A stretch of DNA of 64,000 bases from Bugulina stolonifera (GCA_935421135.1 OW285187.1:18104429-18168428); one strand, 5' to 3'; positions 47,601 through 58,810 are shown, counted from the first letter of the stretch. A program made the numbers and translations. The notes: a model not told the origin generated them from the sequence alone.

Positions 47601-50600
47601 GTATAAGAATATGTGCCTGGTTATATAGTATATACCAGGGATGCCCAAACTTTTTGGTGGAAAGGGACAAATTCTAAAAGCGGATCAGAGCAAGGGACAC
47701 TTATTTTTTGCTGCTGCATTTATTTATGAAATGGGCAGTTTTATTATGATACAAAATGAGTTATTTTATAGTTATAACACGCAAATCAAATTTTTTGACT
47801 TTGTATAACAGTATAACAGCAATATTTATCTACTTTTGAAGTACACCAAAACAGAATAAAGGTAGAAACAGACTAGCGGATTCTGCGCCGTTATTAGCCG
47901 CGAAATGATGGTGGAGTGATAGGGCGTCACACAATTGAGCGCAAAACGCCCTGTTCGCCAAATATCAAGCATGTTTAATATTTTAGGATTATCTCTCAAT
48001 AACACTGACTTCTGTAAACAGAAATTTCAAATTGAGTCGCTGTTATAATGTGATGTGCACGTAGGAGACATACATAAAAATAATTGCCAGCTTTGGCACA
48101 CATGCTCAGGCTAGAAATTGGGTTTATGGAGGAAAAATCGCTAATGTGTTACTCAGCGAAACATAGTCATCACGCTGGCAAAATGTGGTGGAACGCGTCG
48201 AAAATATTTGGTAGTCATATTTGGCTTTGATCAAATTAAATGAAAATTGTAGTGAATATCCTATGCATGCCCCATGATACACTTGTGAATACAATATTAG
48301 TGGGTGACATGGAATTGTCCTTTCTCTTTGATCATCGTCAAAGTCTATGTCTCTTTTAGTAGCTGCCTGGTATGTTTATCAGTCAGTCTTGTCTGATTTT
48401 TGCTTTTGATATAGTTCAGGTGACTGAACAAACTCTCACACAAAAATGTACTACCAAAGTGTGTTATCAGTTTGACAGCAATTTTAAATAAGTTGGAGTG
48501 GCGGCTCTTTCCACTTGACTCTGTTTTCAGCTCTTGGTTCTGGTGATTAGGTCAATCAGGCCATCAATTGTTTGTAAGTTTTAAATCGTTGACAGAAATG
48601 TACTTCTGTTTCAGCTATAAATACTTTGGGATTTTCGAACGTGGGTTTTTTTTAACATCGTGATGTGTCTTTGATCGGAACTTGGGCAGTGCAATTGCTT
48701 TCACTGCCCAGCCAAAAAAGGCCATTTTTGCATGTAAAATTTGAGAAGTGATGAAGGGACACCAAAATCCATGCAAAGGGACACTGTGTCCCTTAGGGAC
48801 ACATTTGGGCATCCTTGGTATATACTAATCAAGTTTCCGGTAAAGGTGTTGCGCAATCAAAACAAGTATTGCGCAATGTCTACTAAGACGATATGGCATC
48901 AGCTTTAGGAGTATTAACAGAATTACATGAAAATTTACACATAAGTAAAACAAGACCTGTACATCATGGGAAAAATACTAGAAATTATATAATACCAACA
49001 TTAAGCCTATTATGGCAAAGTAGCCGGAGTCGGCCTACAAAAGGCTTAAGGTGCGTTTACACTACACCAACTCCGTCACCAACTCCGACTCCCAACTATG
49101 TGTTTACACTATACCAATTAGTTGGTGACCACACTATCAATTAATTGCCAGTATCCACAGCAGCAAGCATGCTTGTACAAGCGTACATGTACTGGGGTTA
49201 TAGTAAATACCTAAGTGTAAAAAGCTTTGGATTTATCATCTACGATCAAAACAGCTAATCCTAGAATTGTAAAATGGCTGGTAGTTATAACCTTAGCTAT
49301 TGGAAATTTTACTTCAAATTAAAGTTTTGTAAGTATCACTTTGGATAGCTAGTGCTAGGGAAGGTTTTTCCCATAATAAAGCTTTAGGTTTATCATCAAT
49401 AATCCAGAGCCAATCCTAGATTTACAAAACAGATGCTAGCTATAATTAAAACACTGATTTCTTATTGGTCGAAGTAACCCAGCACAATAGGGATCTCCAA
49501 CACCGACTTTGTGTTTACACTACATCAACTTTGCTGGAGTTGGGCAGAATAGACGGAGTTGGTGTAGTGTAAACGCAGCTTTAATACATTCCAGAATTTT
49601 CTAAGTGATTACATAACTGCTAACATGCCAAGCAAGTATAATTAGATAATGATAAGCACATGCACCAATACAATAGACTGATTGTAGTCAGGTAATGTAG
49701 GCTATTACATAATAGTGCCTGTGCATGGAAGGAGGTTACTAGTTAGTGCTAAGGCTATAATGTCAGTTTATAGTGTGATGGAGGGCGAGCTTTATAAAGT
49801 ATTATTCTCAGCTGGTTTTCAAGCAAAGCCTATCAGCTTAGTGGTTGGTATACTTGTCAAGTCTCCAGATTTCACAGAGACATTCTAAGTGTTGAAGAGT
49901 ACCTTTCTACCTCTCAGATGAGATACTTCCAATTTTTACAAGATGACATGATAACTTTTTAACAACACATAGAACTCAATAGAAAAATCATTTTTTGAAT
50001 GAAAAATGCAGTAGCAAATATATAATATATCATCTGCAATTATGAACTTCGAAGTTAGATATCAAAACAAACTTAATGTAGCAAAATTTAAGTCGAATTA
50101 AAGTTGAAATCATGTGTCGAAAATTATTTATTCTCTACCGCAAAAAATGCGGAATTTCGAACGAAAAGCTGGTGCGTTAGTAAACTCATATTTAGCCATC
50201 TTCACCTGAAGAATCTTTCAAAAATTGTTCTAATCAAGCCTCCAGGTTATTATTTATGATTATTTTATGGGTATGATCGGAGGGGGTTTACGTTTTGATC
50301 AATTAGTGATAAACGGTGTTACTGCAAAACCAGCTGAAAATAATACTTTATAAAGCTCGCCGTGATGGAGGGTCTATCTGTTCCACCACAATATCGCTAT
50401 TGATGGATGAAAAGCTGCCTAAATGGAAGTAACATTGGCAGTTTCAAGGGTCGAGCAGCCTAGATTGTGTCTACGTACCACCACACCACTAATAAAACCT
50501 GTGTAGAGGGCATGGATGTGGGCCGAAAGTAGACCCTTGATCTCTTTTTGACAACATTGAAATAGAATTAATTTTACTGCTTTTAAGAAAGAACACAGCA

Positions 50601-52713
50601 TACAATAAATTTTTCCCTAGTCAGGATTACTTTACCTTGGCTGAAGTGGGCTCATCAAATTTACCAAGTTCCTTTAGTTTGGCATAGAGTTCACCTCCAT
50701 TAGCATACTCGAGCACTAAATACACTCGCTCACTATCATAGAAATAACCATACAGCCTCACAATGTTCCTGTGCCTGTTAAAAATGACCCACTATATTAC
50801 AATAAATAATTATGATGATAACTGAAATAGATGTCTATGAACCAAGACTTAGAGGGAATAACCAGTAATAGTGCCCTACTTTAAAGTCAATTTTTGTACT
50901 ATTATAGGCTAGATATTCAAACAATTATTGTACAATACACTAAATTAATATATATGTTCTCTTATTAATAACCAAAGATTTGTATTTTGTTACCCTCTTT
51001 TGTACCTCAAATATTGCAATTAAAACTGCTTGTAAACAATTAAAACATTTGGAGCTATTTTCTTTATGCGATTTTGGAATATTATTTTGTGTAAAAGGAA
51101 AGAGGGATCACTCAATGATAATACCCTGTCCCACCAAATACCGGTCCCGACGTTCTGCAATTCACTTTCCCGCCACCTGCCTACTGGTAATTTGGATAGC
51201 TGTTCGACTTAAGCCGCAACTTAAGGTTATGCAACTGGGGTTCTCAAAAATAAAATTCCTTTTAACACTATATAGGCATTACTACCTGGAAAGGTATAAG
51301 AAAAAAATTGGGAAGGTCTAAGAAATATTTTTCAAGTTATGGCCCATAGTAATTTTGGGGTCCATTTACTACAACTTCAATTTTATGAATGAAATGGCTA
51401 GACAGGGAACTCCGGCGTGAAGGCATGACACAATGCTACAGATGCAGAAGAATAATCAATCTCATTGACATAGTACTACATGGTGTATGGCTAACATATA
51501 ATGCATGTTTTAACAAGTTTTTTTCTGTTTTTGTATATGTAATATCCTATGCAAAACATGTGTGGTGTATATTCTTATAAAATACATATATCCACTATAT
51601 TCTAGGAAAGAATAAGGGCAGTTATTCTACTAGATATGTTTGTTGGGTTGTTTAGCAGCAGCTAGTGGCAGTCTAAAAGCCAACACAAAACAAAATATGC
51701 AAAAATACAATGATTTGATCCTACATTTTATATTTGAATAATTAAATGTACAGTGTGCAGCTATGTGGTGGTCTAAATGGCTTGTATATGCGCAGTTTAC
51801 TAGGAGTTATCCCACCCTTTAATTAAGGGAAAACCTTGCTGCTAAGCAACTGACAGGTTCCGGAAGCTCCGCCTACCTTCATTCATAAAAACAAAATGGC
51901 TATCAGAAATAGAAAAGTTGATCGTTTTTAAACCAGTTAGAAGCATTAGGATGAGTGGATGTTCACTATTTAGTAACATTGCAATGGAATATCATTCTAC
52001 TAGTACTATAAAACCTTTTAAACTGTAAAGCTTCTTTTAAATAGCTGCATGTCAAATTAAACTACATCAATATATCAAGTGATATTACATGTACTTCAAA
52101 ACAGATAATGAACTTCACTGCAATAGAGAAGGTAAGCTGGTGTAGTAGTTGGCCCATCCGACCGATACATGTATGTTAGCCGCCAATTAGGTGTGACAGA
52201 GCCCTGGGTTGAACCACAGTCTTCGGTAGAAATTTTGCAAAGGTCATGGAAATCCTACAGTGAAAATCTCTACACCAAAGCAACATGCATAGAAATCCAC
52301 ATACTGACCAGAATAATTACCTAATGTGAGACTGTATTTCAATTTCACGTCTTAGTTGGTCCACACTTCCCAGCTCTTCCAAAATCTTTTTCTTCATTAC
52401 CTGAAATAATCTGCCATATGATAGATATGGTACCGTATAGAGAGACCGACATAGAAAATTATATTTTACACAATCCTTAGAATAGGTGTGCTTCCACAGA
52501 TAAACATGTAGGCCTACATGTACCTGTACATTATCATTGAAATAGTGGAATATTATTAAGTACCTTAAGAGCAACTACAAATTGACTTTTTTTCTCCCGA
52601 GCCAGGTAAACACTTCCGGTTCTACCTTCACCCAAGACTCTTCCTATTTCAAAGTCATCCAGCTTCCAACGCCTTCTTTGTTCTTTGTCATCTGCAGATC
52701 TCTTTATTGACAT
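41603..52713 (-). CDS. AURK: Aurora kinase
   Basis: Complete coding sequence in seven exons on the - strand: 52564-52713, 52321-52400, 50636-50774, 45344-45492, 44516-44634, 42116-42228 and 41603-41830. GT-AG throughout; phases close to 978 bp (325 aa). Ser/Thr kinase landmarks: GEGRTGSVY loop, VALK lysine, [11 protein letters not shown] inside [13 protein letters not shown]-loop [30 protein letters not shown] and [12 protein letters not shown] with [11 protein letters not shown] identifies Aurora. These kinases drive centrosome and spindle function (A) or the chromosomal passenger complex (B). The N-terminal arm is only about 20 residues, and the tail contains a KEN sequence (PEKENEK). A/B assignment is not possible by eye. 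An upstream AG (TTCTCTCAG) 9 bases before the ATG may join a 5' UTR exon. Confidence 0.95.
42296..42712. repeat. 28-bp minisatellite, left block
   Basis: Units of about 28 bp (TGTAGTGAGGTG then TAGTATTTAGGTATAC), about a dozen copies, some with a GGTCACCGAG variant. It lies between Aurora exons 5 and 6. The array resumes at 44397 after a retrotransposon. Confidence 0.92.
43443..43968 (-). mobile_element. solo LTR nested in the LINE
   Basis: A 526-bp segment with TG...CA ends on either strand, flanked by ATAC at 43439-43442 and 43969-43972. The RT frame is uninterrupted if the segment is removed: the sequence after it resumes exactly at the codon broken before it. A diverged relative of the same family is recognisable at 47277-47600. 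Strand is arbitrary. Confidence 0.8.
44051..44067 (+). repeat. G17 homopolymer in the RT pseudogene
   Basis: Seventeen consecutive G at a place where relatives encode Trp-Gly-Val. It is an expansion of a short G run. Confidence 0.95.
44397..44512. repeat. 28-bp minisatellite, right block
   Basis: Same TGTAGTGAGGTG unit as 42296-42712, reaching within four bases of Aurora exon 5. Confidence 0.9.
44761..45030. repeat. dispersed repeat, inverted relative of 8570-8790
   Basis: Contains GAGAAGACAACTTC (44793-44806) and GAGAGGACAACTC (44981-44993). The intervening sequence matches the other copy inverted, including CCCACTACTTCCATTCACT and CCAAAGGCTGTGTAG. Confidence 0.7.
46322..46592. mobile_element. 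MITE with 17-bp terminal repeats
   Basis: AGGTGTCTTTGCGACCT at the left and AGGTCGCGAAGACACCT at the right are inverted (one mismatch). 271 bp, GC-richer than its surroundings, no ORF. Flanked by AAA on each side. It lies in Aurora intron 3. Confidence 0.85.
46803..46876 (+). repeat. tRNA-derived SINE head
   Basis: Box A-like TAGCGTAGTGGTAGAGTGC (46811-46829) and box B GGGTTCAATTCCC (46858-46870). The spacing is tRNA-like, but the acceptor ends do not pair convincingly, so I do not call a functional tRNA. Confidence 0.6.
47277..47600 (+). mobile_element. diverged LTR fragment
   Basis: Begins TGTAATGTTTT and contains ACATTACATAAAGAGTGAAC and TTTATACTCATCAAGGAGTG, which match the inverse of the solo LTR at 43443-43968. 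The right boundary is uncertain. Confidence 0.55.
47636..48817. mobile_element. hAT element with perfect 8-bp duplication
   Basis: Exact GTATATAC at 47628-47635 and 48818-48825. Ends CAGGGATGCCCAAA and TTTGGGCATCCTTG. The word GGGACA/TGTCCC is repeated near both ends. It retains part of a transposase gene on the - strand near the right end. Lies in Aurora intron 3. Confidence 0.93.
48345..48490 (-). pseudogene. hAT transposase C-terminal dimerisation domain
   Basis: The - strand reads [38 protein letters not shown] and stops at TAG (48345-48347). This is the hAT C-terminal pattern (FGSTYLCESAFS...KNR.RLTDEHL). The rest of the gene is deleted or too diverged to read. Confidence 0.85.
49049..49580. 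mobile_element. Harbinger-type MITE with TTA duplication
   Basis: Ends AGGTGCGTTTACACTACACC and GGTGTAGTGTAAACGCAGCT are inverted. TTA flanks both sides (49046-49048 and 49581-49583). Subterminal repeats of ACTACACCAACTCC occur on both sides. No ORF. Confidence 0.9.
49784..50361. mobile_element. Mutator-like (MULE-type) MITE with 9-bp duplication
   Basis: Exact GTGATGGAG at 49775-49783 and 50362-50370. Terminal repeats are about 36 bp and nearly perfect (GGCGAGCTTTATAAAGTATT at the left, inverted at the right). A 9-bp duplication with long terminal repeats is typical of Mutator-like elements. No ORF. Confidence 0.9.
51095..51235. mobile_element. MITE fragment, relative of 53832-54195
   Basis: Begins GTAAAAGGAAAGAGGGATCA and follows the other copy through GGATAGCTGTTCGACT, then diverges. 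The right end is missing. In Aurora intron 2. Confidence 0.7.
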
Positions 52714-52781
52714 CTTAATAGCTGAGAGAAGATGTAATAAGAGTGTAGGCTACAGCCTAAATCCTTTTATGCAGACACAAC

Positions 52782-53029
52782 TTAAAAGGGGTTATGACGT
52801 GTGATTTCTGTGCATCCTCAATGCAGCCTCTTATTTTAGTTTGTTGCATGTGTGCTAATACAGTACAGTAGAAATCCAATGATCTAACAGAATTTACTGA
52901 TATTGCTGTATGGAAACTTAAACAAGTTTTAAAATTTTTCTGGGCTTTCTTATTGCTGGCAGCAAGTAGCTGCCTTTTTGGTATGTCCAATGTTTCATCT
53001 GGCCACATAATATAAGACAGCTATTAATA
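52782..53029. mobile_element. MITE fragment, relative of 17281-17858
   Basis: Starts TTAAAAGGGGTTATGACGTG and shares TTTTTCTGGGCTTT and GTTTCATCTGGCCAC with the complete copy. It is cut off at the left edge of the 53.0-kb cluster. Confidence 0.7.
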
Positions 53030-53831
53030 GGGCCAAATCATGGGAACTGGTCCAGAGTGGGTTGCAGACCCGACACAGATTTAACATTTTTGTTACCACA
53101 TGAAAGAAGACGCTGAGTTTAGTTTATCTGTGACAGGACATTTCTTTAACCCTAACGGTGTGGTAATGGGGGGGGGGGGGCCCGGTGAAAATGGCTCTTT
53201 TGGAGTTGTCTCCTCACATTTAGTCAATTTTTGACTTTTTGCAATTTTCTGCACTGAATATCTCTGAAACCATTTGTTTGATCTCTTTCAAATTTTGTGT
53301 GTTTTATCCCACTGCTATAGTATATTACTAATCAACAGTTTAAATCTTAGATAGCTACAGGAGCTAACCATGCGGCAGCAAAGTGATGCACAAAATGAGA
53401 CCAGAGGTCGAGGTGGTAGATTTTGCCAATATTGGAGACGCTAGATTTCAGTTAATCCTGCAATAGAATAATAATATTTTGATTGATAACATTCATGTAA
53501 CCTTCTTGATTCGTGTCATGATTAAAAAACAATAAATCTCTCGCAACTTCCTGCTTTACGCGCACTTCTCACGATGGCCGCCAACAAAATCGGCGCTACG
53601 GCAGCGTGTTGGCAGCAAAAATGCACCATGACTGCAGAAAAATTTAGATTTAAAACGTGTTTTCTATACAATTCACACCTGTAGATTTCATTTCTGCAGT
53701 GGAAATCAATGCTACTAGAAAATTAGCATCAAAGTTCCCTTTCATTCACCCCTCATCAGCATGCGCCCTTGCAGATTTTGAGAGACTGAATTCAGACACC
53801 GGGAGGCTAAACTCGAATGCGGGCAAAGAAG

Positions 53832-54195
53832 GTAAAAAGAAAGAGGGATCACTCAATGATAATACCTTGTCTCACCATATACGCCCAATTTTGCGGTACC
53901 GACATTCCGCGACCAGCCTTCTCCGCCATTTGCCTACTGATATATTGGATAGCTATTCGACTGTAATCAAAGCTTAACGATTGTTATATTTAGGATCCTG
54001 TATTGTTATCCCGTTAGCGGAAATAGAGAGTCTATACAAGTCCATTGTAAGGAAGCTCTTCTTATTGGTCTGCGGAACGCCAATCAGCAAAGCGAATTTG
54101 CACACAAGGTAGCATAATTCCTAACTTAATCTGTACCGCGTTTGGAGGCGGCAGGGAGACAGTTTTCGGCCCGAGTGATCCCTCTTTCCTTTTAC
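53832..54195. mobile_element. MITE with GAAAGAGGGATCACTC ends
   Basis: GTAAAAAGAAAGAGGGATCA at the left and TGATCCCTCTTTCCTTTTAC at the right are inverted. 364 bp, no ORF. Target duplication not seen. Confidence 0.8.
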
Positions 54196-54324
54196 GTTAT
54201 TTGATGCAGGTATGTTTGGTTGTGCAGCAGGAAATGAGAATGGCAGAGATGGTATGTCATGGTACATTAGACGCATTGATACTTCGTCATCAGAGGTTCT
54301 CCGTGCTATCAATAATTGCCCTTG

Positions 54325-54966
54325 TCATTCGAAGCAGTGATGCATTCTGGTGCCTGGTATCACCGGTGCATTGCTGTACCTATCATCCTGCTGCGTCTGA
54401 TACTTTTTTACATCTTGGGAGCCACACCATACAGTGATTATCGATTTAATATTGTCTTTGGCGTAGTCGTACATAATCATTGGAGCTTTGATATGGTTAG
54501 AAGATACTCGTTGCAGACTGGCTCTACGAGCTTGAGATTTCACTACAGCTCCAAGGCCATCACATGCAGACTTTCCATGATTGATCGCGAAGTAATGCCA
54601 CTTAGCCTTCACATTGAAATCGGCTTCATGGTGCATTAGATTGTTAAAAGCTTTATACTTTTCGTATTGCGAAGAAGCCCCATCTGAAAAGTAATGCACC
54701 ATATTTTCATAAACCAATTTACACCCATAAAAATTCAACAAGCTGATCGTGCTTTATAACAAACGTTCCATTGAACTTCACCTTGCAATAATATACATAC
54801 CTGACCGCTCGCTAACTACATGAGCATTTACTCCAACTGGAACAACTGTGTTGCTGCCTAGTTGTTGTTCAGCGGTAATAACATACTTGCGTTCAAAGCA
54901 CTTTGATATCATATGTAGTTTACATGGATTTGAAAGTGATGCCTGTGTAGCTGACTGATTGTACAC
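54325..54966 (-). pseudogene. unclassified transposon-type gene, two exons
   Basis: Exons 54801-54966 and 54325-54683 on the - strand join in frame over a GT-AG intron. The upstream exon reads NPCKLHMISKCF, ITAEQQLGSNTVVPVGVNAH. The downstream one opens with DGASSQYEKYKAFNNL, then HHEADFNVKAKWHYFAINHG and KSACDGLGAVVKSQARRASL. The pattern (S)DG..SQYK-YKAFNNL...HGKSACDG is one I associate with a widespread family in invertebrate genomes, usually found in mobile DNA. I cannot name its superfamily. A truncated second copy lies in the other arm. Upstream exons are not resolved. Confidence 0.55.
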
Positions 54967-55063
54967 TGTTCAGGTAGACTGGTTGCTCAATAATGACTAG
55001 TGCAGTTCTATTCCTGTATTTTGTCATTGGAATGGTAGGGAAGTCCCCCTGTTGTAGTGAATT

Positions 55064-55392
55064 AAGCCGGGCGCAGACTGGAACCAAATGAGGCGAAATC
55101 CGCTAGAGAAATTGCCATAAACAAGCGAGACCCTGCCGCGTTGGGCTCAATTTGCGAATTCGCTCGGGCCAAACATGTTTAATATTTTCGCTTGCCGCAT
55201 GCGTGCTATTGGTCAAAAACCCACCCATTACGCCATTTCACTCGAAAATTTAAACATTCTTAAGCGCAGGACGTGTTCAAGCCAGTGATCAAATGCGAAT
55301 GTTTCGGGCCTAGTGTGCTTGGAAGTGCGAAGCGAAACACTATGGCCCCACTTGCCGTGTGACCGATTTTGCCTCAAGTTTGCTCCCGGCTT
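55064..55392. mobile_element. MITE inserted in the left arm of the cluster
   Basis: Ends AAGCCGGGCGCAGACTGGA and, inverted, AAGCCGGGAGCAAACTTGA. The matching place in the other arm (around 57880) lacks it. Contains GCGAATTCGC-like words as in the Harbinger element. Confidence 0.8.
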
Positions 55393-57977
55393 TGTGCTGC
55401 CTCTGTGCATTACTCACTGGTGTTTACTTTTAGAAAGGGAATTCCCAACATTTGTCATTTGTACCTGGATGATCAGATTGCTAGTGGCCATGTAAAGCAT
55501 CTGAATATGTGTGAGCTTGGATGGTATAAGAGAGTCTGTTATTAGTATTGGAATGGGACCACAGTATATAGAACAGCATACAAATCCATGTCAATGAGAG
55601 TTAAACGAGAAGAAACATTGGTGCTAATTTTCTGGTAGAAAGAGTCAGAAAGCATTGATTTTCACTGCAGAAATGAAATCTACAGGTGTGAATTGTATGG
55701 GAAACATGTTTTAAACCTAAAGTTTTCATCGCAGTCATGGTGTATTTTCGCTGCCAAAACGCTGCCGCAGCGTAGATTTTGTTGGCGGCCATTGTGAAAA
55801 GTGCGAGTAAAATAGGAAGTTGAGAGAAATTTATCGTTTTTTAGTCGTGACATGAATCAAGAAGGTTACATGATTGTTATCAATCAAAATATTATTATCC
55901 TGTTGCAGGATTAACCGAAATCTAGTGTCTCCATTATTGGCAAAATTTGCCACCTCGACCTCTGATGCCATTTTGTGCATGACTTTGCTGCCGCATGGTA
56001 AGCTCCTGTAACTATCTACGATTTAAAGTATTGCTTAATAATATACTAAAGCAGTGGGATAAAACACTCAAAATTTGAAAGAGATCAAACAAATGGTTTC
56101 AGAGATATCCAGTGCAGAAAAATGCAAAAAATCAAAAATTGACTAAATGTGAGGAGACAACTCCAAAAGAGCCATTTTCACAGGGCTCCCATTGTCACAC
56201 CGTTAGGGTTAAAAGAATTTCCTGTTACAGGTAAACTAAACTCAACGTCTTCTTTCATGTGGTAGCAAAGAAAATTAAATCTGTGTCGGGTCTGCAACCC
56301 ACTCTGGACCAGTCCCCATGATTTGGCCCTATCTTGTTTTCTTCTATAGGCCTACATGTTCTAAATATAACTACAAGGCAAAAACATGCAGTTCACTAAC
56401 AGTATAGTTGTATGTCATATGTAAATCCAGGTATGTGAAAGCCGGGTACCAATATTGTAAAAATATAGCTGGGTGCATCTAAAATGCTACCTTGAAACAC
56501 ATGTCGCAACCTCTTAAAAATGTAGCAGATGACCTATATGTATCTACCATGTCCAAATTAGACAATCACAAAAAGAAAGAATGGATGAACATCAACAAAA
56601 ATCTAACGACTAACAAACAGCTGACTGATATGAAATAATTTCCTGCCATCAGGGCATAACTATGATAATGCAGATGGATATTAGTTTTACAACAACAATT
56701 AACACTTTTAATAATATATAGCCTACTAGCTAATCCTGTGACACTATATTTTTAAACTTTGCATTATTTGATGTCTTTGTTTGGCTTTAGTAGTAGCAAT
56801 AACAATTATTAAACTATTGTATTGACAGGCAATCATTATATACTTCCTAAATCAGGAAAATAGAGCATCATTTAAGCGTTGACGACAAAAATAGAGATAA
56901 CAATAATGTTACAAAAGTAAAAACCTTTGAAGAGAAATATGGGCCAAATCATGGGGACTGTCCCAGAGAGGGTTGCAGACCCGACACAGATTTAATTTTC
57001 TTTGCGACCACGTGAAGGAGGATGTTGAGTTTAGTTTATCTGCAACAGGAATTTTTTTAACTCTAGCGGTGTGGCAACGGGGCCCTGTGAAAATGGCTCT
57101 TTTGGAGTTGTCTCCTCACATTTTGTCAATTTTTGAATTTTTCTGCACTGAATATCTCTGAAACCATTTGTTTGATCTCTTTCAAATTTTGTGTGTTTTA
57201 CCCTACTTCTATGGTGTACTATTAATCAACAGTTAAATCTTAGATATTTACAAGAGCTTACCATGCGGCAGCAAAGTCATGTAAAAAATGGCATCAGAAG
57301 TTGAGGTGGCAGATTTTGCCAATATTGAGGATGCTAGATCTCAGTTAACCCTGCATCAGAATGATAATATTTTGATTGATGACATTCATGTAACCTTCTT
57401 GATTCATATTAAAACTAAAAAAAACAATACATTTTTCTCAACTTCCTGTTTTACGCGCACTTTTCACAATGGCCGCCAACAAAATTGGTGCTGTGGCAGC
57501 GTTTTGGCAGCAAAAATACACTATGACTGCGGTGAAAACTTTAGGTTTAAAACATGTTTCCTATACAATTCACACCTGTAGATTTCATTTCTGCAGTGAA
57601 AATCAATGCTTTCTGACTCTTTCTACTAGAAAATTAGCATCAATGTCTCTTCTCATTTAACTCTCATCTACGTGCATTTGCATGCTATTCTATATACTGT
57701 GGTCCCATTTCAATACTAATACCAGTCTCTCTCTTATACCATTCTAGCTCACACATATTCAAATGTTTTACATAGCCACTAGCAATCTCTGATCATCCAG
57801 GTACAATAATTACAAATGTTGGGCATTCCCTTTCTAACAGTAAACAACAGTGATAATGCACAGAGGTAGCAGAACTCACTAAAACAAGGTGACTTCCTTA
57901 CCATTCCAATGAAAAAACACAGGAATGGAACTACGCTAGTCATTATTGAGCAACCAGTCTACCTGAACAGTGCACAA

Positions 57978-58351
57978 TCAGTCAGCTACTATGGCATCAC
58001 TTTCAAATCCATGTAAACTACATATGATATCAAAGTGCTTTGAATCCAAGTATGTTACTACTGCTGAACGGCAACTAGGCAGCAACGCTGTTGTTCCAGT
58101 TGGAATAAATGCTCATGTGGTCAGCGAACGGTCAGGTATGTAATTAGTGGAAGGTGAAGTTTAATGGACCGTTTATTATGAAGCATGACAGCTCATTGAC
58201 ATTTTTATGGGTGTGCATTGGTTTATGAAAATATGGTGCATTACTTTTCAGATGGGGCTTCTTCGCAATACAAAAAGTATAAAGCTTTTAACAATCTAAT
58301 GCACCATGAAGCCGATTTCAATGTGAAGGCTAAGTGCCATTACTTCAAAAT
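57978..58351 (+). pseudogene. second, truncated copy of the unclassified gene
   Basis: Exon to 58135 (ending SERS) and exon from 58252 (DGASSQYKKYKAFNNLMHHE) with the same intron position as the 54325-54966 copy. It ends after VKAK-HY, where another copy of the flanking repeat begins. Confidence 0.6.
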
Positions 58352-58810
58352 CTGCAAGTGCACATGCTGATGAGAGTTGAATGAAATCCACAGTATATAG
58401 AATAGCATGCAAATGCATGTAAATGAGAGTTAAATGAGAAGGGACTTTGATGCTAATTTTCTAGTAGAAAAAGTCAGAAAGCATTGATTTTTACTGCAGA
58501 AATGAAATCTACAGGGGTGAATTGTATAGGAAACATGTTTTAAACCTAAATTTTTTACCGCAGTCATGGTGCATCTTTGCTGCCGAAACGCTGCCGCAGC
58601 ACCGATTTTGTTGGCGGCCATTGTGAAAAGTGCGAGTAAAACAGGAAGTTGAGAAAAAATTATTTTTTTTCAGTTTTAACATGAATCAAGAAGGCTACAT
58701 GAATGTCATCAATCAAAATACCATCATTCTGTTGCAGGGTTAACTGAAATCTAGCGTCACCAATATTGGCAAAATTTGCCACCTCGACCTCTGATGCCAT
58801 TTATTGCATG

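Larger units (their letters stand above)
53030..58810. repeat. composite of four alternating copies of one repeat
   Basis: A segment starting GGGCCAAATCATGGG occurs at 53030-53720 (+), about 55580-56330 (-), 56941-57700 (+), and without its first part at about 58390-58810 (-). The second and third copies extend outward into matching sequence, giving inverted arms 54620-56330 and 56941-58350 around a 610-bp spacer. Three of the four copies keep a 63-codon frame (MAANKI...STRKLA). The arms carry an unclassified spliced gene. Confidence 0.85.

Noticed and set aside
48893..49144. 83-codon frame as a gene
   Set aside because: Its second half is the terminal repeat of the MITE at 49049, and the first half has no recognisable family.
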